Positions 10,126-23,300 of a DNA stretch of 46,138 bases are shown here, one piece after another. Position 1 is the stretch's first letter. Each line of letters opens with the position of its first letter. A program made the position numbers and the translations under genes. The notes under the pieces were generated by a model, which was given only the letters and a program-made list of their open reading frames with translations, was not told the origin of the DNA and did not search any database. This DNA is from Phallusia fumigata (taxonomy: Eukaryota > Chordata > Ascidiacea > Phlebobranchia > Ascidiidae), in the NCBI GenBank assembly GCA_008931825.1, contig QXVZ01006640.1:1-46138 (forward strand), in the 5' to 3' direction.

Positions 10126-10220
10126 TTTATTTATTCATCAACCTGCTTTTCTGCTAAATCTCTCTGACAGTGAAACCTTCTTTGACAAATCCAGTTGTTG
10201 AACTATTCTGCTATTTTATT
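10126..10220 (-). terminator. Candidate polyadenylation signals of the Shroom gene
   Basis: Minus-strand AATAAA occurs at 10220-10215 and twice, overlapping, at 10135-10126. These are about 0.95-1.05 kb after the Shroom stop. They would give a 3'UTR of about 1 kb through 10.2-11.16 kb, which has no other feature. Confidence 0.3.
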
Positions 10221-11162
10221 GTTTTGGCATTTAAGGCAAAAAAGGAGATAAGCGATCAAGTGAAGGAACGCGTCGTTATATTAATAAGAAAGTAACAAGA
10301 AGAACGTGATGAGGAGGCGGCTCGACCAGTCGCCGAAAAGAGCGTGATAAGAATATTAGCCATACAATGGCAGTTTTGTGCGACACGGATGAACGACGAA
10401 TAAGAACATGTCATAAAAATTAGCGCGAAAGTACAATACGATGCATGACGCGACATGATTGCGCCGAACTGCAAGACTGACCAGGTTAAAGGAAGACTAT
10501 ATATTGTATTTCTAGGTTTCGACGCGGCGTGCATTTAGACGCGTCGGCACTACTGATTTTGTCACGTTGCAAAAAACGGGTATTTTGTACTGGGTTTTGG
10601 TTTCAATTTATCCAGGAAAAAATAGTGTATCTAGTCTTGTCGACCGCTATAGGGAGCGCGGGTGGGCGAATAATGCACGGGGCGATTGTCACAGTCATGG
10701 TGGGCAAAGAACAACACAGAAACACAAGCGCGTGAATTCGAAGAAAAGTCGTCGGGGCTAAATGCCAAGGCACTCATTTGTGTTGCGAGTCGGGCGGGTT
10801 CAGAAATCGCAACCGGGCGCCAATGAAGGCCAGGCCCGAGCGCCACAATGGTTTCTCGTCGTCATGGGCTTTTTGCTGTCGGAATGGCTTGATATTCAGT
10901 CGCGGGCCAATCGCGTAACACTGCTGAAAGGGCGTTCGGCTGAACGCGTTTGTGAAGAGAGTGGCGAAGGGCGGTGACTCATACGTGTGTATGTGGGAGC
11001 TTTCCGAGTCCGGCTCGGCGCTTGTCCTGCGCTCTAGCGCCTCGCGTGGCCGCGTCCACATCCGTGCAGAGCACCACTGCCACCTTGCGGCAAACGGGAG
11101 TCGTCATGACTCGCTGTGTATGGGGGTAGAGAACGTTAGCAGCTTGTGGCGGCTTCAGCACT

Positions 11163-11327
11163 TCACTCGTCTTCGAGCATTCGGTCGAGCTTGCTCTGCC
11201 AGTCGTCGGGCAGACTGTCGCGCAGACATTGCATCTGCTCGTCGCCCAACTTGCTCTTATCGAAGAGTTCGCGCTGCTCCATAATCAGGGCCGACTTCAT
11301 TTTGATGTAGTGCTCGTAATCGGCAAA
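11163..11327 (-). CDS. shroom: Shroom terminal exon 21 (1653-1706)
   Basis: Starts after ATGCGCAG and encodes [20 protein letters not shown], then [16 protein letters not shown] and an acidic end, with TGA at 11165-11163. It closes ASD2 at the family's usual C-terminus. Confidence 0.96.
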   Translation of the reverse strand, partial: FADYEHYIKMKSALIMEQRELFDKSKLGDEQMQCLRDSLPDDWQSKLDRMLEDE

Positions 11328-14300
11328 CTGCGCATAAATAGTAATATGATTAGACTCCAAATATAAATATGCAAATACATCGAAAATTATCGCTTAGGCT
11401 ACTATTCGTCGAGCTTTGCACCAACTGGTATATTTCCAACATAAGCACCAGGTATATATTGGATGTGGCAATTACCTGTTCGTGGTTGAAGTAGCCGGCG
11501 AGGATTTCGGAGACGGTTTTTTGTCGTCTGTCAATGTTTTCTTTTAGCTGTTTGGCTTCGACGTGTTGTTCGGTAAGCCTTTTTCGCTTTTCGCAAAGCT
11601 GTTCCTGCAAGGACGAAAAGATACCGGTTAGTTTCCAGTAAACGGCAATAAAAAAATTAGATAAATTTAACCAAAGCTTAACACTGAAATGTTCCACATG
11701 TCAAGCACGCTTACCATTTCTTGCTTTTCGGCGTCTTGTGGCAGCATTTGGATGGCGTTCTCGACACGGGCAAGTCGAGCGGAGAGCGAGAGAAGGAGGT
11801 TGATGATTCGGTCGACATCCTGGACAAAGCTGTTGTACTTCTCCTGCTCGCGGGATGTGCACACTTGCTTGGTGAGGTCAAACACCTGCTTGCCAAGACA
11901 TTCATTCTCGCGCATCTCAACGTCAAGCAGATCCTTCATGCTGTGAAGATCCTTAAGCTTCTGTTTGATGCTCAAGACAAGTTCCATCTGTCAAAAACGT
12001 TCGGGTTATAACTCTGTTTTTTAGTAGTTAGACCATTATAAGCGTATTTCGGTTGTACTGTTCGGAAATTTACCTTTTTTCTGTTGATTTCCTCCTGGTC
12101 TTCGTCGGGCACAAAGTCGCCGCCGGCCATTTTCTCCTTGACCATGCTGAGGATTTTTCCCTTGGACGCCGACGTCTTATAGTAAGTCGATGAGGCGGGC
12201 AAGCTCTCATGGCTGATGTCGGTCCTGCGTAAAAAAGACAAAGCACGGTTAAAACTGGAAACCACGTCAAACAGGTGTACCGTGTGCAGTCGCACGAGAG
12301 GCAGTCGTGCATGTCGCCTCCCCGCGTCTAGTCTAAAGGCATGCACTATCGAATGGCAGGCTTAAAATAGCGCGGTCTGGCAACTGTTCTGTCGACCAAT
12401 GCCAACCAAGTCGCCCCTCAGTCGACTTTACACAGGATAAGGTGGCCAGCAGGACGTGACACGCGACAAAGCCCAGTGCAGGAAGTGATAAAGCGGCAGT
12501 TGTTGCGTCACAGGGGCGTCACGACAAAATATTCGCGTCACTTGCATCAACACCGGATGGTGAAAGGGCAATACTGGCAATGTGTTTTCGCGCAATCAAC
12601 ATGTTGATTAGTATATTTGGCCTAATTAAATACCACAAGCGTGCGTGCTTCCGCCCCATGACCCTTTATTTCCTTTACAACATTCGCTGTCGCAGTAATG
12701 GCGTCTATAGTGGTGATCAATCCGAGAACGCACAAAGCACAACACGTCAGCACAACCGAACACGAACTAATATTTCAGCCCCAGGGCCCAAACGCGATCC
12801 GTATCGGGGCAGGTTGTACCTGCGCTTCAACAAACAATGCACAACTCGACGCTGCTGGCAAATGCCAGGCGAATATTTTCTGGCGGGTCACGCAAGTACA
12901 GGTTCGGCAGTCAAGTTTTGGGGGCGTGTTAGCGAGGGAAACATAAGCGCCGTCGCATTCCTTTGCGATATCGCATGCAAAGGGCAGAACGCCCCGGTCG
13001 CGGTCGACCTGCTTTGGCGGGTGAAGGTTGTTTACGCGCTGCATGTCGAAGCCTCGCACGAAGGGCCCAAGTGTTTCCGACTAAGCGGCTTCAATTCAAT
13101 CCGAGTCGTGTCATTAGCGAAACTTGTAAAGGCTAATCGCTGCACGGCAAGCCATTCGCGGAAGCGTCAAGTCCATATGCTTGGGAATCCACTTGTGTTC
13201 GATAATGACAGTCATTGCGCTGCTAATGCGGCAAGCATATCTACAATCGTGACGTAAAAGCGGATCGCGTGCCGAGCCAAGCACATTCCCAAATAGTGTG
13301 CTAATCCGCGATCACGCGAAGCGGACTTTCTGTGGCAACAAAGGTGGTGATTTAAGTTTTGGACCGTCGCCGTGCATTGATGTGAGCGCGATACGATGCG
13401 GCAAATAAGATGGAGCTGTCAGATTCTCTCGCACCACAAGATTCCACGCAAGTTTCGTGGCGCACTCCGCAAGCAACACCATAAATACACGTGACCAAGA
13501 TCCACATAAATAGATTGCCAACCACATGAATGTTACTGCAACACGAACTCGCCGTTACCACATGTTTCCATGACATTAAATGGGGCATCTGCGACTTTAA
13601 AGGAGCAAGCATCGCCACGTTACAAGCGACCCGTTGACAAATTCCCCGAGCGGGCGTAAAGGCAGTTCGCGACGGTTAGATTAGCATCTCAACAAATCGG
13701 CCTCAGCAGCGCGGCCAGACCTGACAAGAGGTGACGTTCGACATATGAAATCACTTAACAGTGCGTGGGTTGCGTGCAACCTGCTCGAGTCTCGGGCTCG
13801 ATAATATCAACAAGCATTCCGCGAGCGGGGGCCGGGAGAGAGCGCACGCGAGATCCTTAATCGCGCCACTTATCGAGGGGAGATCAAATCGTGCCAGGCG
13901 ACTAATTGCGAGCGCTCACTGATCATCGAAAGTGGTAGCGATCATTAGCTCGCTCGAAACCCGCCTGCGCTTCGGCGCAAGTGGATAATTGCAAGCATTG
14001 AGCGTTCCGCGGGCGTCACCCGGCGAATTTCGTCACGCAGCTTCAAGTTCGCTTTGGCATAAGCGGGACATGATTACAGCCTTGAGTCCCTTCCGCGCAA
14101 TTTCAGCCGAACCCGCGGCTTTGACATTTGCCGGCATACCAGGGAACGTGGCCTACGTCGCCGTGCACGTCAGAGCACAGATAACCTGAGCCCGTAATGG
14201 GTTCGCACCAAAGAGAATGACCCAAACCCATCGGCTTTGCAAAGTAACATGACCTTAAGCATTACGGCAAAGTGCCGTGTGCAAACTCTTGCGTAACAAG

Positions 14301-17300
14301 CAGACGAAAACGCGGACGACGACCACGAAGCTCAATGACCAGATATGTACCTTTTCTTTGGAATTCGTCGAGCTGGCTTGATAGGCAGCGGTGATGTTGG
14401 CGGCGAAACATTTCCGTTCGCATTTGTCCAGCAAATATAGACTACGCGGGCTGTACGAGGAGCCATTGTACGAGTTTTGATGCAGCTTTCAAATATCAGT
14501 AAATCAAGCAACAGATGTACTTATCTACTAAGCTTTACGTCTAAAAAGCCAAAGGTAAACAAACTTGAGACTAAAATCCAAGTAAACATCAATAAGATCA
14601 ATAGCTGTCTGCAAGAATATACATCCACGTCTGCCTTGACTGTTCAAGTTTGCCCGCACACCTTCGCGAATAGAGAGCAAGTGCCTCATTGCGTCAAGGT
14701 GGGAAGCATTTAAGAGCGGCGAGAGAGCGCGAGAAAAAGGCAAACCTCAGAAGTGAGTCGTTGCCTTGGGCGAAGCGATTCGGCGTCTCGGAAAATCGGA
14801 ACGACCCGGTCGTATCAAGAACACGGTGTACCTTCAGGAATATTCAAATCATATAAAAACGAAGCGCACACGTCAGCCACCGTCCCCTGGCGACCACCAA
14901 AACAAGATTTCGACTTCGGACCAATGGCAATTATTGGAAATCACTGAAACGCAAGGCACGGCGTTAACGTGAAGCGTTGTCAACAAGTTTCCAGGTGCAC
15001 TCAGGGTTCCCGTAGAGAAGCAATTAACTGCTATTTATGGAACAAAATGCTTGACCGAAATCGACAATTAGGGACGGATTGGTACGAAGCTGGGGCAACC
15101 GGTCGCGAACATTTTGATGTGTGACGCTACCGAGCACGCGCCAGCAAGTTCGTCGTATTCTATTTCCACTTGCGGTGAATCAAATTAAAACTGGACACAG
15201 CCGCGCCCGAACGGGAACCGTCGTTTNTATCTACTAAGCTTTACGTCTAAAAAGCCAAGGTAAACAAAATTGAGACTAAAATCCAAGTAAACATCAATAA
15301 GATCATTAGCTGTCTGCAAGAATATACATCCACGTCTGCCTCGACTGTTCAAGTTTGCCCGCACACCTTCTCGAACAGAGAGCAAGTGTCTCATTGCGTC
15401 AAGGTGGGAAGCATTTAAGAGCGGCGAGAGAGCGCGAGAAAAAGGCAAACCTCAGGCGAGAGTCGTTGCCTCCGGCGAAGCGATTCGGCGTCTCGGAAAA
15501 TCGGAACGACCCGGTCGTATCAAGAACACGCTGTACCTTCAGGAATATTCAAATCATATAAAAACGAAGCGCACACGTCAGTCACCGTCCCCTGGCGACC
15601 ACCAAAACAAGATTTCGACTTCGGACCAATGGCAATTATTGGAAATCATTGAAACGCAAGGCACGGCGATAACGTCAAGCGTTGTCAACAAGTTTCCAGG
15701 TGCACTCAGAGTTCCCGTAGAGAAGCAATTAACTGCTATTTATGGAACAAAATGCTTGACCGAAATCGACAGTTAGGGACGGATTGGTACGAAGCTGGGG
15801 CAACCGGTCGCGAACATTTTGATGTGTGACGCTAGCGAGCACGCGTCAGCAAGTTCGTCGTATTCTATTTCTACTTGTGGTGAATCAAATTCAAACTGGA
15901 CACAGCCGCGCCCGAACGGGAACCGTCGTTTAACTGAATGCAATATTTTGGTGACGTAACGTGATTCACAAGTGTAGGAGGAATTGATACAGAAGATATA
16001 AGCACAAAATGCGCTATATTTTGACCGCACATTATCCCACCTTGCTTGTTTAAAGAAATCGTATATGGACACAATTACTGTTCCCGTCACCCTGGCGGAT
16101 ATATTTCATGACTCACCATTGTCAAAAACGGTCGTTTAACTGCGCAAACAAAAACGGTTTTCTATACACTGAAATGACATCGCAGTGAAAACAAGGCACT
16201 TGGGTGTCCTGAGAAGGCCATTATCGGACCCTAGCGTTCCCCGCAAAAGCCAGTGCGGTTAGGCAATAAAGAGGGTCCGCGTGGACTTATCGCTAAACCG
16301 AACAGCGAGACAACTTTCTCCGCAGCACTTGGCAGCCCGTAATTTCTGACTCAACGCGCAGTAATCCAGCGAAGTCGTTCGCGAAACGCTGGGTAAGGTG
16401 GGTTCGAGGCGGTGATTAAATCGCCAGTTGCACGCGATACCAGGGACCACTGTTTGCTTATGGTCCACCTCGCACGCTAAGCGCCTTCACCGTAACAATA
16501 ACAAGGGGGGCGAGGTAAGTCGACCGCGAAGATAGCGGTCTGGGGAGCCCCAGTGGTGAAAGGGGGCCTGAAGAGGGTAAACCCTGGGGTTGAACTCTGT
16601 TCACGGAAAGTTGACGAGACGATTGAACGGCGACAATAGCTAACGGCGTTGTTGTAGGAATTAAGAAAAACATGCGGGGATGATCTGTAAACCTGACATT
16701 CTATGCGGCGCGGTTCGTGGGCTTGCATAAGCTGGTCGTTAGAATTTGTAGGAGTTCGGCATGCGGTCCGAACAGAAGATTAAGCAAGACGACAGCCCCG
16801 CATTAGAAGCTGTATCCAGTAACGATAAACCATTTTAAGTATCTATAAACCGTTTCTTGCGTCCCGTAGGCAAACACGTGTTTATCACGCAGCGTTTACC
16901 AACGCACACTTAAACAAACGCAATGTGGGACCAATTAACACCGGTCTATGTGGGGTTTTGCAGCAAAACGGAAACGCAAATCGGACGAGCGAAGTGATTG
17001 GACAATCCGGCCTCGAAGTCTGGCGCTGAGACAACGAGCGGTAATTAGCCTCTCGCCAGCAACAATACATTGGCACCAGCGGTCGAAAAGCCCGCTGCGG
17101 GAAGGTTTTTAGCGCGAGGGCCTTAATGGACGCGCTAAAATGTTCCCGGCCGTCGCGATTGCTTGTAGTCGTAACACGCGACGCGATGTTGACGAAACAC
17201 GGACGCGCAAACACCAGCACACTTCCATTGTGTTTTGACGTCGCGATTGCGACGGAAAAGCGATGACAGCACACAATGCCTCGTCACCGCGGTTAGTCAA

Positions 17301-20300
17301 GGTTGTACAGGATGCTCGGGACGGGTGATGCACGTGATCCCCCTGTCAAAGGTCGCGTGATCGTTTCACGGACGTGAAAGACCCTAAACAAATTGCCAAT
17401 GTGCGTCATCAGCTGAACACCTAAACGGGCGTAAAGATTTCGTCGAATAAGCAAATTCTTATCTATGTCTCTTAACCTACGCGCCATCGTTATGAAAGCA
17501 ATAATTAAACCATTGACGAACGGGGCCCCATGAAAACCAACAGGCTTGTGGCGTCATCAGCACACGAGCGAATTACAGCATGGCACGGAGCGATTTAGAA
17601 ACCATCATCGCTGCACCGTCTGAAGCAGAACATCCAAGCGTCGTCCCGTCAACGCATATCGCTTGTCGTGTACAAGAAACGGGATTAGACGGTCGAGGAG
17701 CAAGGAGGCGTGGATCACATCAAAAGCGACGAGCTAACTTGAGTTGATCGGTGACGTCAAGGTCGCGACACGACTTGTAAACACGACCAACTGTTGCAGA
17801 TGGAGAGAACTTGGAAAGCGATTAAGGTGTCACAAAACTGACACTAAGGCGGATTGATCCGACGAGCCATCATTGCTGCAAAGCTGACGGAGCGATATTA
17901 AATTGCTTGTAGTTTGGAAACGAGGTTACGGCGAATCCGAGGCGGTTCGTTGAAATTTGGCACGAGTCTCAGTTTGTCACGAATCAATATTTTTAAGTTC
18001 GTAACAAAAGACGTCGCGGTATTGAAACCTAAAAACCACCTTTAAGGTAATGTTTACTGGGACGGAGAACAGGTCAATAAGTTTCAAAACAAGAGGAAGC
18101 AAATAGACTGTCGCCAACAACTGATAGCCGCGGTCAACTAGAGTAGGCCTTTCAATGGGATGGGACGATTAAGCAAACACGACGACCAGGAATCACAATA
18201 GTATGCTCGGCGGCCACGCTTGGAAGAACAGATGACGCTTGCAGGTGATGTTTGCCGTGTGAGCGAGTTATTCACCGACCTGAAGAGCCGCTGTTTTCAC
18301 TGTCGTGTTCAAAATACCAACATGTTGTCGAAAATCTCAGCACGCGATGCTATTTTGCCGCGCGCTGTGACGATGACCCTGTGACGTCACAACGGATGTG
18401 AGTACCGCCCGAGCAGCGACGATGACTGTCCGCAGCGCGATTTTGACCACTTGAGAGTTGTGAGCGCGGAACGCCCCACGCTTGAAGCTCAATGACACTT
18501 GTGGTAGCTATTTCGGTAGCTCGGGGCCATTGTGATGCCCCCACTTGACGATCCAGTGTTGGGAGGTGGCGGAAAAGTCAAGGGACCGACCGCGAAATGC
18601 AATAAAAACCGCCGCAGATGTGGGAGAATCACACCATGTTTGATATCGCGTCTTAAGCACGTGAATCAAGTTTTGAGGGTGGTCTCACGCGTTCGATGAT
18701 CGAGTTATCAAGGATCTTGTCTGGGTTGAAACATCAGTCAACGCAAAGACAACACTGTTTCAATTGGGTCCGCAGTAATAATAAATTATTTTTTCCTGGA
18801 ATCAAACGCAGTTAATGTCCCATGCGTATGTAGATTGAGCAGCTGCTGATAGGTAGGAGGTGTGCGCGACCAAATCGTGCGTAACGGTAAACAGTTACTG
18901 TGGACTTTCGGCGAAATGTGAAAAAATCCCCAATATCGCGTGGCAAAAATCCCGTTCCGTCGAAAGTAGGCGAAAAAAACAAGATTTCCCTCGGGCGAAA
19001 AACTGTTCGTCTTGTCGACGCCAATCAACGAATGGTCCGAAGATAGGAATGTGACGTCACCAAGTGGATGTAACACACATAACGACGATGCTTGTGCGAT
19101 TACGCAGCCGTACGTTGCATGTAACTGAATCACGCATTTTTGGCATATCTCGCCACTAGCGCATCAACGACGGCAAGGTCGCATTACGGCATGCCATGCA
19201 AGCGTTACTTGACACAATCCGCAGAAACCGACGTGCCCTCAGCTTTCAGGTGACGTCACCTCGGTGTTGACAAACGCGATTTAGTGCAGGCGGGGCAGGA
19301 TTAAGGCGATCAGGCCGAAATGGGAACAAGGAAAGCGTGCCAGGTAGTCGAGTAATCGCCTTATCGCGACACCGGCACGCCCCATGGTGTGGTTACAGCG
19401 AGAGGGATGCTGTCGACGTTAAAGAGCAAAACACGAGGTTTCAATACTGTTGCATTAGCATTTACCGCGACATCACGCGCCCACGGGTTTGCTTACAAAA
19501 GGACAAGCTCCACGAAATGCGCAAACGATAATTTGTATACCGGGCGTGACATGTTCGCATAAGGAACGCCGGGGTTGGATTGTGTTCTTCATCGGTAAGG
19601 CTGACGCAGATAACCTGACTGCTGGGGTGATAGAAAACGCTGTCCATCACGATAACTGAGTCAAAATTAGGAATAACAGGAAAAGAAGGCGAGGCCTGCG
19701 GTTGACGTCATAGTGCAAGACGCTTAAATGGTAGATTATCGTATTTCATAACAGTTCTGCAAAATCCGTGCATCGATTATCTTCAACTTCGGAATTCAGT
19801 TTTCATATCGTATCGCGGGGTAACCATTATCGACGGGCACGCGAAAGAGCCGCGCTCAAACGGTTTGAGTCAATAACCGGTTTGCAAAGGACAAGCGTAA
19901 GGGCCTGAAGAGGGGCAGCCAAGGAGATGAAATGTCTTACCTTTGCACGTGCGTCACCCATCACCGCCGCTGCTTAATCACAAACCACTAAAAACTGTAT
20001 TTACCAACTACAAGCGCCCGTGCTAGGCGCTATTTTCCTCAATCTCGTTCTTGTTCCTGGCACATTCCCGAGCGTAATCGGGTAAACCGTTGCACGAAAA
20101 CACCCTGGATAAAGGCGCGCAGTTCGAGATCGATGCGAAAGCTGTCGGGTTTCGAGCGCTTGTGATCATCGACAACAAACATTCGCCTCGCGAAATCATG
20201 CTGTTTAATGTTTTGAGCGGATTACAGTCTCGGCGTTCAGTTTCTCCGTCGGCTTGCAAATATTGTGTGAGAACCGATATGGGAGAAAGCGACCAACATT

Positions 20301-23300
20301 CACTCGTACCGACACTCTGTTACAAAGAGTACGACTCGGAGCGGTGTGAAAACGGCCTGAATTTCGCAGAAACAACATCTGCCATCGCGAGTGATACAAG
20401 CAAATATTAGCCACATAAAGAGCTGGCGTATCACGACCCGACACCATGCAAAAGGCATCAGCTATAGAGCGCGCAACGCGCAGATGGACAATTAAGCTGC
20501 TTTATATCGCTCATCACAGCGCGTGGTTTGATCTCCAAAACATTGCAACACGACGGTTACTATACACGTTTCGATCACGAATACAAGCAATGGAAAGGTG
20601 GATTCCCGTGTTTCTGCCCAAATCACGATTGTTTTTAAGCAGAAAGCCCTGTTTTTGGAGAAAGACCGTGTGATGAAGTAATGCGAAAACATTGGTTGAA
20701 TGTACGCAAGAAAACGTGCAAAGGCAATGTGATGTGCATAGCCAGTTTCCCAACCACTCCATCTGCCAGGCAGTCGACGTGTCAACGGCCCCAAAACCTG
20801 CTATTAGCCAAAGGAAGTGCTCGATGTTGTTAATCGCCGTACATGTGACATTCTTTACTATCACCCATTCCTTCTCCCCTGTACACCTCAGTTAGTGGCA
20901 ATTATCGCCGTTGGCAATGGAATCGAATCAGAACTGCGGTCACAAAACTAGAGCACCAAATATCCTTCTATGTAAATGGGAACGGGGTTCAGCAAACGGT
21001 CATTGATGCAAAATCCGGTCTTACAGATGAATACATTACATTTCGTGACGGCCCACAAAACGTGTGCATAACTTACAAGTGGCAAATCAACCGGTTTAAG
21101 TCAATGGTTCAGGTATCTTGTGAGTTGAAATAGAGGACAGTTCGTCCGCAGGTTGAAACCTTCGCCACTAATGCCACGCGCCATGTTGCACTGGCGTTGC
21201 GGAAAATTTATCAAAAAGGTCACCACAATCTAAGTACAAGCACCAATGCGTCATGACGCATCCAAAAATAAAAGTCGAACTTGTGAGTAATCAAGTGCCT
21301 AGCTCCAGGCTGCGTAATACATCGCACATTCAGGAGCCGGCATTGTATTGGGAAATCTACGTGACGTGCAATGGCCTATAGGTTAATGTCACCTTGAAAT
21401 CAATGGAGCCACGTCGGCGCGTACACCGGGAGTCCATGCGGGCGCCGACACAAAATAACCGGGTTAGTCCAATCGCTACGTATGTGCGTACGTCAATCGG
21501 TGTGAATGCTGCGAGGCCGGCGGTCGCGGGTGAGGCGACGCATTCGGCTTCGACGCAAGCGGCAAAGTAAATCAAATGCTATGGCAAACGCAAAACCGGC
21601 GGGTGTTAGGCATCAACGAAAACAAAACCTTGTGTGATGAAATCAGGCAACATGTCAGCAAAAGAAAAACGGCAAACCGAAACACATGGGGGTGATTAGT
21701 ACGAGCTACCATACAGGCGGGCATTCGCATTCAACCGAAACATGACCCCTCTACCTGCACTTGCGCAAATATTCGCGCGCAACTTCGCGGTCAATAATGA
21801 GCAGTTGTTCGCTTGGCACTGGTCGACCATTCGTACTGTCATACAAAAAGATACGGTTTATTTTGCTGTCCGTGATGATGTGCAAGTGGTCCAGTGGAGG
21901 CGATGCTGTACAGCCAGGAATGGGAAGGATGCGGAAATTGCTATATTGGGAGAAGAATAGCGCCCTTTCTATTGATAACGTGCACTCGTGTATTCGTCTC
22001 GACCTCAGCCACTATATAGGGGCGGAACGGGGCACGGCGCTAATGCACCAAGCTCCATCAATTGCGTATTAGTGCTTTATATACACACTGCGTCGACGTG
22101 GCACCGATGCGATCGCGTTGCATAACGAGGCTCGCACCTTATCAGGGGAAGTTGCGGTGCAAGCAGGAGGTACATGCAAATGTCGTGTGCAATTTGGAAC
22201 GCAATCGGAGTGATGTACTTCACGGTTTCTTTATTGGCCTGCTGGGCTATGAGCAAATGGGGTGCTTTGCCTTTTTTCCGTTCGGTGGCGAACGGTCGGT
22301 TAGGGTGAGATTAAGGATTGTTTGGAGAAGCGTTTTGAGTAATGAGTTACAAACGAGCGAATTTGTTTTTGTGCAATTGAGAAGGTTGTTTGCACGGAAA
22401 CGGCTACAACAACGCACGTTTTAAGTGGGGATGTTGACTAGTTTTGTAGCATGAATGTTTTCCAAGTAACTTCGCTATCAGGTGACTACGGTTTCGAATC
22501 ACGTCCAACACGGGTTCGTTCCGGAAAGAAACAAAACACGAAAGCTCTGTGCAAGACACGGTTTCGTTCCGTGAACGGGATCTTGATCGTGACAGGGTAA
22601 GCTGTCTACCGCGACGATAACTATGGGGCAGCAAGTCTGCAAACCCCAAAGCGTATGAGCTCATGTTTCAAATCAAGCAATCGCACAGATCTGGTGCGAT
22701 ATGTCAGTGAAGTGATTTTATCGCACTCCAGGTTGACGCATTAATCATTTTGCCCAAGCACCGATAATATAAACCTATTTTATCGCAAACCCGATGTTTC
22801 TTTTGACCCAGACGCAACGAAGGGGGCTATCGTGCGATGAAGCACGTTTATGGGGCGTTTTTTGGCACGCGCTGCTACAGACTGCACATAATCGTCTGTT
22901 TTCCTGCAATACCGGAACGAACGCGCAATTAGGGCAAGGTGGTGCGGCCGACTAATGACAAATGGCGCGTCAGCATTATGCCGACTTGCTGTCGACGCAG
23001 CGAACGCTGGATTTTCCGGCATCCGCACTTGGCGTGATCAACAAATCCAAAAACCGACCGAAAATCTATTTTGGGTGTTGGAGATACTACGCGGTCACGT
23101 GACAACGGGGGAAGACGGACGGCCTGTTTTCGCGAAGTTTTGATAACGCACAGACAGCGAGATGCTGATGAATGATGTGGTTTGTAGACAGAAACGCACG
23201 CGATTGAAGGGGATTGCGATTCGTCACGTTGGCCTGTTCTGTTATGTAACCTTGTGAAGTGGAAAAACAAGTTTGCATTTTTGTCGCACAACGTGGCTAC

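Noticed and set aside
12580-13257. 225-codon plus-strand open frame in the giant Shroom intron
   Set aside because: Composition is cysteine- and arginine-rich as expected from translated GC-rich noncoding DNA. No domain, repeat or splice context supports it.
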